DNA of 64,000 bases, taken from contig CAWFSG010000019.1 in assembly GCA_963818445.1 (NCBI GenBank), positions 186,001 to 250,000 on the forward strand, in the 5' to 3' direction. How positions within the stretch are numbered: position 1 is the first letter of the stretch; every line of letters starts with the position of its first letter. A model generated the notes under the pieces. The model was not told the origin of the DNA, searched no databases, and worked only from the letters and a program-made list of their open reading frames with translations. The translations under genes were made by a program, and so were the position numbers. The DNA is from Prado023 sp963818445 (GTDB lineage: Bacteria; Actinomycetota; Actinomycetes; S36-B12; CAIYMF01). Below are positions 56,575 to 64,000 of the stretch, piece after piece.

Positions 56575-57348
56575 TCAGGCGCTGCGATCAGCCGTCGTGG
56601 CGGGGCGGGAGTCCGGCTGCGCAGTGTGCGGGGTGGGGGCGTTCAACCCGCCCACGACGCCGGCGATCACGTCCTCCACCTGGCCGACGACGACCCTGAT
56701 CTCGGCGGCACGCGCACGGAGTTCGGCGGCGGTCACGGCTGCTCCCTCCTCGCTGAGGGCGAGGTCAAGGGCGTCGTGCAGTGCCGCGAGCCGGACGAGC
56801 AGCGCCTCACGCTGGGGATCCAGTCCGCGGGGCATCCGACCGAGTGCGGCCTCCCACGCCCGGGGCGTCGACCGCGTGGCTGCCCGCTCCAGGCCGAGCT
56901 GCTCGAGCCGTTCGGCAGCTGCCGTCACGGCCTCGGCCAGCGCCCGTGCGCCGGAGCGGGCCGTCAGCATGCCGGACTGGACTGCCGCGAGCGCTGCCGA
57001 CTCCGCTCGGTCCCAGCGCCAGCCAGTGGCCCCGTGCCGCAGGAGCCCCACGGGCAGGTCGCCCCGGCTGAGCAGGATCGCCGGGACCGGTGCCCCGTCC
57101 GCGGCCGGCGGCCACCCGATCGTCTGACCGGGGCGCGGCAGGAGCAGCCAGGTCCCGTCCGCCCCGGACACCCGGATGGCCCTCAGGAGCTCGGGCAGCG
57201 GGGTGTGCGGGGCTCCGAGGATGCTTCCGACGGCGGGGGCGTCCGGGGACGCCTGGGCCATCGCCTCGAGCAGGTCGTCGGACCCCGCCGAACCACGCAG
57301 CCACGATCCCAGCCACACGGCGGTCGTGGTCATCTGCGCGGCACTCAC
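56575..57348 (-). CDS. Conserved hypothetical protein, no recognised domain
   Basis: 257 residues from GTG 57348; ATG 57333 is also possible. The N-terminal half is a mixed fold (TAVWLGSWLRGSAGSDDLLEA, GTWLLLPRPGQTIGW). The C-terminal half is long alpha helices with Leu/Ala repeats (REALLVRLAALHDALDLALSEEG) that may form a coiled coil. Between serB and the ABC gene; function unknown. Confidence 0.6.
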   Translation of the reverse strand: MSAAQMTTTAVWLGSWLRGSAGSDDLLEAMAQASPDAPAVGSILGAPHTPLPELLRAIRVSGADGTWLLLPRPGQTIGWPPAADGAPVPAILLSRGDLPVGLLRHGATGWRWDRAESAALAAVQSGMLTARSGARALAEAVTAAAERLEQLGLERAATRSTPRAWEAALGRMPRGLDPQREALLVRLAALHDALDLALSEEGAAVTAAELRARAAEIRVVVGQVEDVIAGVVGGLNAPTPHTAQPDSRPATTADRSA

Positions 57349-57410
57349 CTGCAGGAGGGTAGGGCACGGCGCGGCCCTTCGCCGCGGATGAGCGCGGGTA
57401 GGGTGTCCGC

Positions 57411-58292
57411 GTGGTCGAGGTGCTCAACTTCCGCGAGGTGACCGTCCTCCGCGGCGGACGGCCCATCGTCGACCGCCTCGACTGGGTGGTCACCGATGAC
57501 CAGCGCTGGGTCGTGCTGGGGCCCAATGGCGCCGGCAAGACCACGATCCTGCAGCTCGCCGGCGCGCAGATCCATCCCACCTCCGGGCGGGTGGAGGTCC
57601 TCGGTGAGGCCCTCGGCGCCGTGGATGTCTTCGACCTGAGACCCCGGATCGGCCTGGCCAGTGCGGCCCTGGCCGAGCGCATCCCCGCCGACGAGCGCGT
57701 CCGCGACGTCGTGGTCACCGCGGCGTGGGCGGTCACCGGCCGAGGCCTCGAGGACTACGAGGACCCGGACACCGCACGTGCCCGGGACGTCCTGGAGCTG
57801 GTGGGCGCGGCAACGCTGTCCGAGCGCCTCTTCGGGACGCTGTCGGAGGGGGAGCGCAAGCGGGTGCAGATCGCCCGCGCGCTCATGACTGACCCCGAGC
57901 TGCTGTTGCTCGACGAGCCCGCCGCCGGGCTGGATCTCGGGGCCCGCGAGGACCTCGTCACCCGTCTGGCAGGGATCGCCACGGACCGCTGGGCGCCCGC
58001 GCAGGTCCTGGTCACCCATCACGTCGAGGAGATCCCGGCGGGGTTCACCCACGTCCTGCTCCTGCGCGACGGCCGCGCTGTGGCCCATGGGCCGATCTAC
58101 GAGGTCCTCACCGGACGCAACCTGAGCCAGACCTTCGGCACCCGACTGCGCAGCGGCCATGTCCGCGGGCGGTACTGGGCACGTGCCGTGCCGCCCGACA
58201 CAGTGGCCCGGGGGCGTCGGGGCCGCGAGTTCCTCGAAGCGGCCGACCCCACAACCACGGCAGAAGGGGACGGATCGGGCGCCGGCGACTAG
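57411..58292 (+). CDS. ABC transporter ATPase, YlmA-like soluble subunit
   Basis: 293 residues from GTG 57411. Walker A VLGPNGAGKTTIL near 40, signature LSEGERKRVQIA near 143, Walker B LLLLDEPAAGLD, and H-loop VTHHVEEI. The tail after residue 230 is basic, then acidic. No membrane subunit gene is nearby. A cognate ABC ATPase gene next to serB2 is also found in Mycobacterium, so the neighbourhood is conserved, but the substrate is not known. Confidence 0.85.
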   Translation: MVEVLNFREVTVLRGGRPIVDRLDWVVTDDQRWVVLGPNGAGKTTILQLAGAQIHPTSGRVEVLGEALGAVDVFDLRPRIGLASAALAERIPADERVRDVVVTAAWAVTGRGLEDYEDPDTARARDVLELVGAATLSERLFGTLSEGERKRVQIARALMTDPELLLLDEPAAGLDLGAREDLVTRLAGIATDRWAPAQVLVTHHVEEIPAGFTHVLLLRDGRAVAHGPIYEVLTGRNLSQTFGTRLRSGHVRGRYWARAVPPDTVARGRRGREFLEAADPTTTAEGDGSGAGD

Positions 58293-58301
58293 GATGGGCC
58301 C

Positions 58302-58724
58302 GTGGACGCATGGATCGTCTGGCTGATCGTCGCGGTGGTCCTTGCCGGGGCTGAGGCGGCGTCGGCGGGCCTTCTGCTGATCATGTTCTCCGGTGGCGCA
58401 CTTGCCGCGTCCCTGGCCGCGTTCCTCGGAGCCGGCGCGGTGGGATCGGCCGCTGTCTTCGCGCTCGTGAGCGTGGCGCTGATCGCCTTCGTCCGCCCCA
58501 TCGCCAAGCGCCACGTCTACCAGGCGCCCCTCGAGCGGACCGGCACCGCTGCCCTGATCGGCACGCAGGCCCTGGTCCTCGAGGCAGTCGATGCCTACAA
58601 CGGACGGATCAAGCTCGCCGGTGAGATCTGGTCGGCGCGGACCCTCGACGAGGGCGCCCGCTACGAGCCCGGCGAGAAGGTCTCGGTCTTCGAGATCGAT
58701 GGGGCCACCGCGGTGGTCGGATAA
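58302..58724 (+). CDS. NfeD family membrane protein
   Basis: 140 residues: short NfeD type with two or three membrane helices (IVWLIVAVVLAGAEAASAG, SAAVFALVSVALIAFVRPI) and a C-terminal OB-fold (GTQALVLEAVDAYNGRIKL, GEIWSARTLDEG, VSVFEIDGATAVV). NfeD proteins work with SPFH proteins, and the SPFH gene starts 15 bases downstream. Likely in membrane-microdomain organisation or quality control. Confidence 0.88.
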   Translation: MDAWIVWLIVAVVLAGAEAASAGLLLIMFSGGALAASLAAFLGAGAVGSAAVFALVSVALIAFVRPIAKRHVYQAPLERTGTAALIGTQALVLEAVDAYNGRIKLAGEIWSARTLDEGARYEPGEKVSVFEIDGATAVVG

Positions 58725-58739
58725 CAAGGGGAGGGCACT

Positions 58740-59657
58740 GTGGAGAGCCTCATCATCGCCGGGGTACTGGTCCTGATCGCGATCCTGATCGTCTTCAGCA
58801 CCATCAAGATCGTCCCCCAGGCACAGGCGGGGATCGTGGAGCGCCTCGGGCGCTACAACCGGACGCTGGACCCGGGCCTGGCCATCATCATCCCGTTCGT
58901 GGACCGGCTTCGGCCCTTGATCGACCTGCGCGAGCAGGTGGTCTCGTTCGCCCCCCAGCCGGTGATCACCTCGGACAACCTCGTGGTCAGCATCGACTCG
59001 GTCATCTACTTCCAGGTCACGGATGCCAAGGCAGCCACGTACGAGATCCAGAACTACCTCCAGGGCGTCGAGCAGCTGACCGTCACCACGCTGCGCAACG
59101 TGGTCGGATCACTGGACCTCGAGGAGACGCTGACCAGCCGCGACAACATCAACGCCCAGCTGCGCGGTGTGCTCGACGAGGCGACCGGCAAGTGGGGGAT
59201 CCGGGTCAACCGCGTGGAGCTCAAGGCGATCGACCCGCCTGCCAGCGTCCAGCAGTCGATGGAGAAGCAGATGCGCGCCGACCGCGACAAGCGTGCGGCG
59301 ATCCTGTCGGCCGAGGGCAGCAAGCAGGCCGCGATCCTCGAGGCCGAGGGCGGCCGGACTGCTGCGATCCTCAAGGCCGAGGGACAGGCGCAGGCGCAGG
59401 TCCTGCGCGCCCAGGGTGAGGCCGAGGCGATCGCGAAGGTGTTCAACGCGATCAACTCCGGTCATGCCACCGACCAGGTGATGGCCTACCAGTACCTGCA
59501 GTCGCTGCCGCTGCTGGCCCAGGGGACAGCGAACAAGGTGTTCGTGATCCCCGCCGAACTCTCCGGAGCACTCGGCGCCGTCAGCCGCGCGTTCGCACCG
59601 GGCGCCGCGGGAGCACCGCCGGCCGGGGCCCAGCCCATGCACGACCGGCGCGGCTGA
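58740..59657 (+). CDS. SPFH/stomatin-like membrane protein
   Basis: 305 residues from GTG 58740. One N-terminal membrane segment (IIAGVLVLIAILIVF), the SPFH/PHB domain (AQAGIVERLGRYNRTLDPGL, VSIDSVIYFQVTDAKAATYE, TLRNVVGSLDLEETLTSRD), then a coiled coil with AEG repeats (AEGSKQAAILEAEGGRTAAI). The end is Ala/Pro/Gly-rich. Stomatin/QmcA type; partner of NfeD in the same operon. Confidence 0.92.
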   Translation: MESLIIAGVLVLIAILIVFSTIKIVPQAQAGIVERLGRYNRTLDPGLAIIIPFVDRLRPLIDLREQVVSFAPQPVITSDNLVVSIDSVIYFQVTDAKAATYEIQNYLQGVEQLTVTTLRNVVGSLDLEETLTSRDNINAQLRGVLDEATGKWGIRVNRVELKAIDPPASVQQSMEKQMRADRDKRAAILSAEGSKQAAILEAEGGRTAAILKAEGQAQAQVLRAQGEAEAIAKVFNAINSGHATDQVMAYQYLQSLPLLAQGTANKVFVIPAELSGALGAVSRAFAPGAAGAPPAGAQPMHDRRG

Positions 59658-59737
59658 GGACATCATCGACGCCGACCTCGTCGAGGATCGCCTGCCCCCG
59701 AGCAACCTCAGGCAGGCCCCGGCCCCGCCTGATCGCG

Positions 59738-60532
59738 GTGCCCGGCCCTGCAGCCATCACCCAACCCGACGACCCCCGGGTCCGGGACTTCACGAACCTC
59801 ACGGACGTGGCTGCACGCTCGGTGCGGGAGCCGGCCGAGGGCCTGTTCATCGCCGAGGGCGCCAAGGTGATCCGACGCGCACGTGAGGCCGGCTACCGGC
59901 CGCGGTCGGTGCTGACCGAGCCCAAGTGGCTCCCGGGTCTCGAGGCGGCCCTGGAGGGGACTGACGCCGAGATCCTGCTCGCGTCCCCCGACGTGCTGCG
60001 GTCCGTGACCGGGTACCAGGTGCACCGGGGTGCGCTGGCGTCGTTCGAGCGCCGCCCGCTGCCCACACCGGCCGAGCTCGTGGCCGACGCGCGTCTCGTG
60101 GTCGTCCTCGTCGACCTCGTCGACCACACGAACGTCGGGGCCGTCTTCCGCAACGCCGCGGCCCTCGGCGCCGATGCCGTCCTCGTCACCCCCGGATGTG
60201 CCGACCCCCTGTACCGGCGCTCGGTGAAGGTCTCGATGGGTGCCGTGCTGGGCGTGCCCTGGACCAGGACCGGCGCTGATCCGCTCGGGGACCTGGCGGG
60301 GTTCACCACGATCGCCCTGACACTCGCAGCCGACGCCATCGACCTCGCCGACGTGCCTGTGGGTCTCGGGCGCAGGGCCGTCATGCTCGGCACCGAGGGC
60401 GCCGGCCTGGCCGACGACCTGACCGCCCGGGCTGACCTGCGCGTGCGGATCCCCATGGCCGGTGGGGTCGACTCCCTCAACGTTGCCGCCGCCAGTGCGA
60501 TCGCCCTGTACGCGCTGCAACCCCGATCCTGA
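59738..60532 (+). CDS. SpoU/TrmH-family RNA 2'-O-methyltransferase
   Basis: 264 residues from GTG 59738. An N-terminal RNA-binding part (EGLFIAEGAKVIRRAREAGY) precedes the knotted SPOUT domain with its three motifs: DHTNVGAVFRNAAALG, MLGTEGAGL and DSLNVAAASAIALY. Methylates a ribose in rRNA or tRNA using SAM; the exact site cannot be told from the sequence. Confidence 0.88.
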   Translation: MPGPAAITQPDDPRVRDFTNLTDVAARSVREPAEGLFIAEGAKVIRRAREAGYRPRSVLTEPKWLPGLEAALEGTDAEILLASPDVLRSVTGYQVHRGALASFERRPLPTPAELVADARLVVVLVDLVDHTNVGAVFRNAAALGADAVLVTPGCADPLYRRSVKVSMGAVLGVPWTRTGADPLGDLAGFTTIALTLAADAIDLADVPVGLGRRAVMLGTEGAGLADDLTARADLRVRIPMAGGVDSLNVAAASAIALYALQPRS

Positions 60533-60615
60533 CCCGTCGCACAGCGAGTTGGAGGGACCTCCCGTCACCGCCGGCGCCATAATGGCCGCCTCACACATCC
60601 CTCGGGGAGGCCGTC

Positions 60616-62765
60616 ATGAACAACCTGCGAAGCAACACCTGGTCCACGGTGCTGCTCACGCTCGGCGCGATCGGGCTGTTCATGACCGGGATCCTGGGCT
60701 GGTTGAACGCGGCTGTGGTCAACGGCGAGAACTTCGCCGGGCTGGTGAACGAGATCCGCCAGGATGAGGCCGTCAGGACCGAGATCGGCCAAGCCGTCGC
60801 GGTGGCCGCCCTCGACGCCCAGCCGGACCTGATCGCCGTCGAACCGGCCATCGCCGCCGGGGCCGCAGCGGTCGCGGGCAGCCCCCTCCTCGACGGGGTG
60901 TTCACCCCCGCCATCCGCTCCTTCCACGACGCCCTGACCGTGGAGGGCAGCGACACGGCGGTGCTGAAGCTCGCCGACCTCGGGGCCACGGCCACGACGG
61001 CGCTCGAGAAGTTCGTGCCCCAGGCGGCCGACATCGTGCCTGCCGACCTGAACCTGACACTGGCCCAGATCGGTGGGCAGGAGGGGATCGCCAGCCAGAT
61101 CATCCCGATCATCCAGGTCGTGTCCACCTTGGCCTGGGTCGTCCCGCTGCATCTCCCTGGTGCTGGTGGCGCTGGGGATGTGGCTGGCCCCCAGACGACG
61201 CCTGGCCATCGTCCGGTTCGGCTGGATGCTCCTGGTCGTCGCCGGCTTCCTCGGGTTGGTGGTCCTCGGACTGAACGTCGCAGGCCTGTTCATCGACGAT
61301 TCCACGTTGTCGGGCGCCGTCATCAGCGCGGCCCTGTCCGTGTTCAGCCAGCCGCTGTCGCTGCGGTTCATCGCCATGGGCGTGGTCGGAGGGCTGCTCG
61401 TCGCCTCCGCCGGCGCACTGCTTCCACAGGTGGACGTGGGCGATCACGCTCGGACCGCAGTCGGCTTCGCGACCCGTCGTCCGAAGGCGACCGGCTGGGC
61501 AGTCGTCCGGGCTCTGGTCGTCATCGCCGTGGGACTACTGATCGTGCTGTTCCCCACGATCAGCTAGCCAGGTGGTGGCCGTCGTGGCCGGTCTGGTCGT
61601 CCTGTTCTACGGGGTGACCGAGCTCGACGTCATCGCGGAGCGCTCGCGGGCCCAGGACGAGGCCGAGGAGGCGGCCGCACTGGCGGCCACCGGCCACGTC
61701 CAGGAGAAGCGTCGCTCGCCGGTGCGCTGGCTGATCCCCGTTGCGGCCGCGGCCGTCGGGCTGCTGGTCCTGGCCGCGCTGATCATCCCGGGCAACCTGC
61801 CCCAGAACGACAACATCCAGACAGCCTCGGCCGTGAACACCACGGCGTGCAACGGGTACGACGCGCTGTGCGACGTGCCCTTCGACCAGGTCGTGATCCC
61901 CGCGACGCACAACTCCATGTCCATTGCAGACGGCACCTGGTTCCTCGCCGAGCAGCCCAAGGACATGGTCGAGTCGCTCGACGACGGCATCCGGGGACTG
62001 CTCGTGGACACGTGGTACGGCCAACCCACGGCGGATGGTGGCGCGATCACCGCCCCGGAGTCACTGGCGGGGGCTGAGGCCGAGTTGACCGCGACCTACG
62101 GAACGGACATCGTCGCCTCGATCCAGCGCACCATCGACCGTGTGCGCCGCTCGGAGCCCTCCGGGCCCACTGAGCCGTACTTCTGCCACACCGTCTGCGA
62201 GATCGGCTCCGAGCCGATGGCGCCGGTGATGGATCGGCTCAACGACTGGATGGACGCCCACCCGCGCGAGGTCATCGTGCTCTTCATCCAGGACACGGTG
62301 ACGCCGGCAGACACCGCAGCTGTCCTGGAGAAGGCCGGCCTCGCGGACAAGGCGTACGTGCATCCTGACGGCGCGCAGTGGCCGACTCTGCGCGAGATGA
62401 TCGACTCGAACAAGCGCCTGCTGGTCCTCATGGAGAACGAGGGCGGCGGCGACCAGTACCCGTACCTGCACCAGGGCTTCGACCTCGTCCAGGACACCGA
62501 GTACGACTTCAAGACCGCAGACGACTTCGAGTGCTCGCTCAAGCGCGGCCGCCCCGACAGCCCGCTGTTCTCGGTGAACCACTGGCTGGCCAGCTTCAGC
62601 AAGCTGATCTCCAGCGCGGAGGAGGTCAACGTCTACGACGTGCTCAAGGCCCGGATCGATGAGTGCGAGATCGAGCGCGGCCGGGCGCCCTCGATGATCG
62701 CCGTCAACTGGTACGACCGCGGGGACCTGTTCCGGGTCGTCAACGAGCTCAACGGCGTGGGGTAG
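60616..62765 (+). CDS. Membrane protein with PI-PLC X-type phosphodiesterase domain (two frameshifts)
   Basis: ATG 60616, with a long protein readable in three frames. Part 1: one membrane helix (VLLTLGAIGLFMTGILGW) and a ~140-residue outer region. After a shift near 61152: several helices (SLVLVALGMWLA, WMLLVVAGFLGLVVLGL). After a second shift near 61566: more helices and, from about 61880, a PI-PLC-X domain with both catalytic histidines, VIPATHNSMS and YFCHTVCEIG, plus DDGIRGLLVDTWYG. Bridged length about 715 residues. It probably cleaves a glycerophospholipid head group outside the membrane; the substrate is unknown. Confidence 0.72.
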
Positions 62766-62819
62766 CAGCCGAGTCCGACCGGGAAGGCATCGGCGGTTCC
62801 TCCCTGACAGGATTGCGCC

Positions 62820-64000
62820 GTGCGCGCCTTCTACCTGACCTCCGTCGAAGCTGCCAGCGGCAAGTCCGTCGTGGCCATCGGGCTGATGGAGACCCTGACC
62901 CGACGTGTCACCCGGGTGGGCTTCTTCCGGCCCGTGATCCGGTTCAACGACCGGCTGGACAGCCAGGTCGAGCTCATGCGCTCCCGGTACCGACTCGACC
63001 AGACCTACGACGAGTCCTACGGGGTGACCGGGCGCGACACACGGGACTTCGGCGGTGCCCATGTCGATCCGGCCCTGGTCTCGCGGATCCTCGACCGGTT
63101 CCAGGCACTGGCCTCGCGCTGCGACTTCGTGCTCGTCGAGGGAACGGACTACCAGGGCGCGTCAAAGGCGTTCCAGTTCGCGCTCAACGCCGAGATCGCC
63201 TCCAACCTCGGTGCCACGGCGCTGATCTGCCTGTCCTCGGCCGAGCATCGACCTGACCAGGTGAGCGCAGCCCTCACGGCCGCCATCGACGGGCTCTCCG
63301 ATCGCGGGGTCCCGACGATCGGGGCCTTCGTCAACCGGGTGTTGCCCGGGGACTCGGTGGCGATGGCCGATGCCGTCAAGGGCAGCTCGGTCCCGGTCTG
63401 GCTCCTTCCCGACACGCCGTCGCTGGGCTGGCCGACGATCCGCGAGATCGGGGTGGCGACCCGTGCGCGGATGATCGCCGGCACCGAGGAGGACCTCGGG
63501 CGAGCCGTGCCCGACGTGAAGGTCGCCGCGATGAGCGTGCCGCGGCTGATGGATCGGTTGCGCGACGGAACCCTGGTCGTGACCCCCGGGGACCGTTCCG
63601 ATGTGCAGATGGCTGCCTTCGCCACACGGCAGTCCGATGCGATCCCAGCGGTGTCCGGGCTCCTGCTCACCGGCGGCCTCGAGCCCGATCCCACGATCCT
63701 GCGATTCGCCCAGGGGATCAAGGACAAGGCCCTGCCGATCCTGATCACCGAGATGGACACCTTCGAGACCGCGGCCGCCATCGCCGGGCTGCATGCCGAG
63801 ATCGCCCCCGAGGACGCCGTCAAGATCACCGACGCCCTGAGCCTGTTCGAGGAGAACGTCGACGCGGCTGAGCTCGAGGCCCGGGTCGAGGTGACGCGCT
63901 CCACGACGATGACGCCGATGATGTTCGAGCACCAGCTCATGGAACGGGCCAGGTCCCAGCGCAAGCACATCGTCCTGCCCGAGGGCGAGGACGATCGGAT
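62820..64000 (+). CDS. pta: Phosphate acetyltransferase, N-terminal part (cut by window edge)
   Basis: From GTG 62820, open to the last base. Long-form Pta: the BioD-like N-terminal domain begins FYLTSVEAASGKSVVAIGL (P-loop variant), then VGFFRPV, DFVLVEGTDYQG and a DRTGG-type regulatory domain (VVTPGDRSDVQMAAF, LLLTGGLEPDP). The catalytic PTA domain is just starting at RKHIVLPEGEDDR where the window ends. It turns acetyl-CoA and phosphate into acetyl phosphate. With the PFOR of this window it makes a pyruvate-to-acetate route; an acetate kinase gene is expected just downstream. Confidence 0.92.
   Translation, partial: MRAFYLTSVEAASGKSVVAIGLMETLTRRVTRVGFFRPVIRFNDRLDSQVELMRSRYRLDQTYDESYGVTGRDTRDFGGAHVDPALVSRILDRFQALASRCDFVLVEGTDYQGASKAFQFALNAEIASNLGATALICLSSAEHRPDQVSAALTAAIDGLSDRGVPTIGAFVNRVLPGDSVAMADAVKGSSVPVWLLPDTPSLGWPTIREIGVATRARMIAGTEEDLGRAVPDVKVAAMSVPRLMDRLRDGTLVVTPGDRSDVQMAAFATRQSDAIPAVSGLLLTGGLEPDPTILRFAQGIKDKALPILITEMDTFETAAAIAGLHAEIAPEDAVKITDALSLFEENVDAAELEARVEVTRSTTMTPMMFEHQLMERARSQRKHIVLPEGEDDR

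Overview
The window is very GC-rich and carries genes typical of actinomycetes: a GuaB1-type IMP dehydrogenase relative, DUF7455 beside a ParE/GyrB-type topoisomerase subunit, DUF3099, a PGPGW membrane protein, a DUF222/13E12-type HNH gene with an actinobacterial LexA box, and an SsgA-family regulator. SsgA-like proteins occur mainly in filamentous or morphologically complex lineages, so a high-GC actinobacterium outside the simplest Micrococcales is likely. The order cannot be fixed from this sequence alone.

Layout. 1-0.5 kb: minimal nucleotidyltransferase (MntA-like antitoxin) followed by a beheaded HepT remnant. 0.5-14 kb: P-loop kinase, guaB1, a broken DUF222/HNH gene, hrpA helicase, small membrane proteins, DUF7455, parE/gyrB paralogue, then a carbonic anhydrase/ferredoxin-NADP reductase pair. 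14-25 kb: BrkB-like protein, ATP-grasp enzyme, a 42-residue Cys/Lys-rich protein, a stand-alone cNMP domain, oxidoreductase, lactate permease, secreted peptidoglycan-binding protein, and a PepSY protein / response regulator / sensor kinase operon. 24.8-30.5 kb: a cyclic-2,3-diphosphoglycerate-synthetase-like GTPase, arsR-arsM, an SDR and glgB. 30.8-34.4 kb: tRNA genes Gly-Cys-Val on the minus strand, pabB-pabC, the SsgA-like regulator and tRNA-Val(CAC). 34.4-36.6 kb: a decayed phage island with a P27-type small terminase fragment, two tiny genes with good ribosome binding sites, and a tyrosine integrase with an in-frame amber codon. 37-46.5 kb: thrS, HIT protein, pyruvate:ferredoxin oxidoreductase with a dihydroorotate-dehydrogenase-like partner, NhaP-type antiporter, DUF3099, dodecin. 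46.5-56.5 kb: tldE-tldD, a cyanophycin locus (a Mur-ligase paralogue without an ATP-grasp domain, cphA, cphB), SixA phosphatase and serB. 56.5-64 kb: ABC ATPase, NfeD/SPFH pair, SpoU methyltransferase, a membrane-anchored PI-PLC-X protein, and the start of pta, which runs off the window.

Physiology suggested: storage of nitrogen/carbon as cyanophycin and glycogen, lactate uptake, anaerobic or overflow pyruvate oxidation to acetyl-CoA (PFOR) and on to acetyl phosphate (Pta), and arsenic methylation under ArsR control.

An important caveat: at least ten otherwise conserved genes (hrpA, serB, tldE, the NhaP antiporter, the ATP-grasp gene, the PI-PLC protein and others) are each broken by one or a few single-base shifts, with recognisable protein continuing in the next frame. 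Spread over unrelated housekeeping genes, this looks more like residual indels in a draft assembly than real gene loss. The affected genes are given as single entries spanning both frames.
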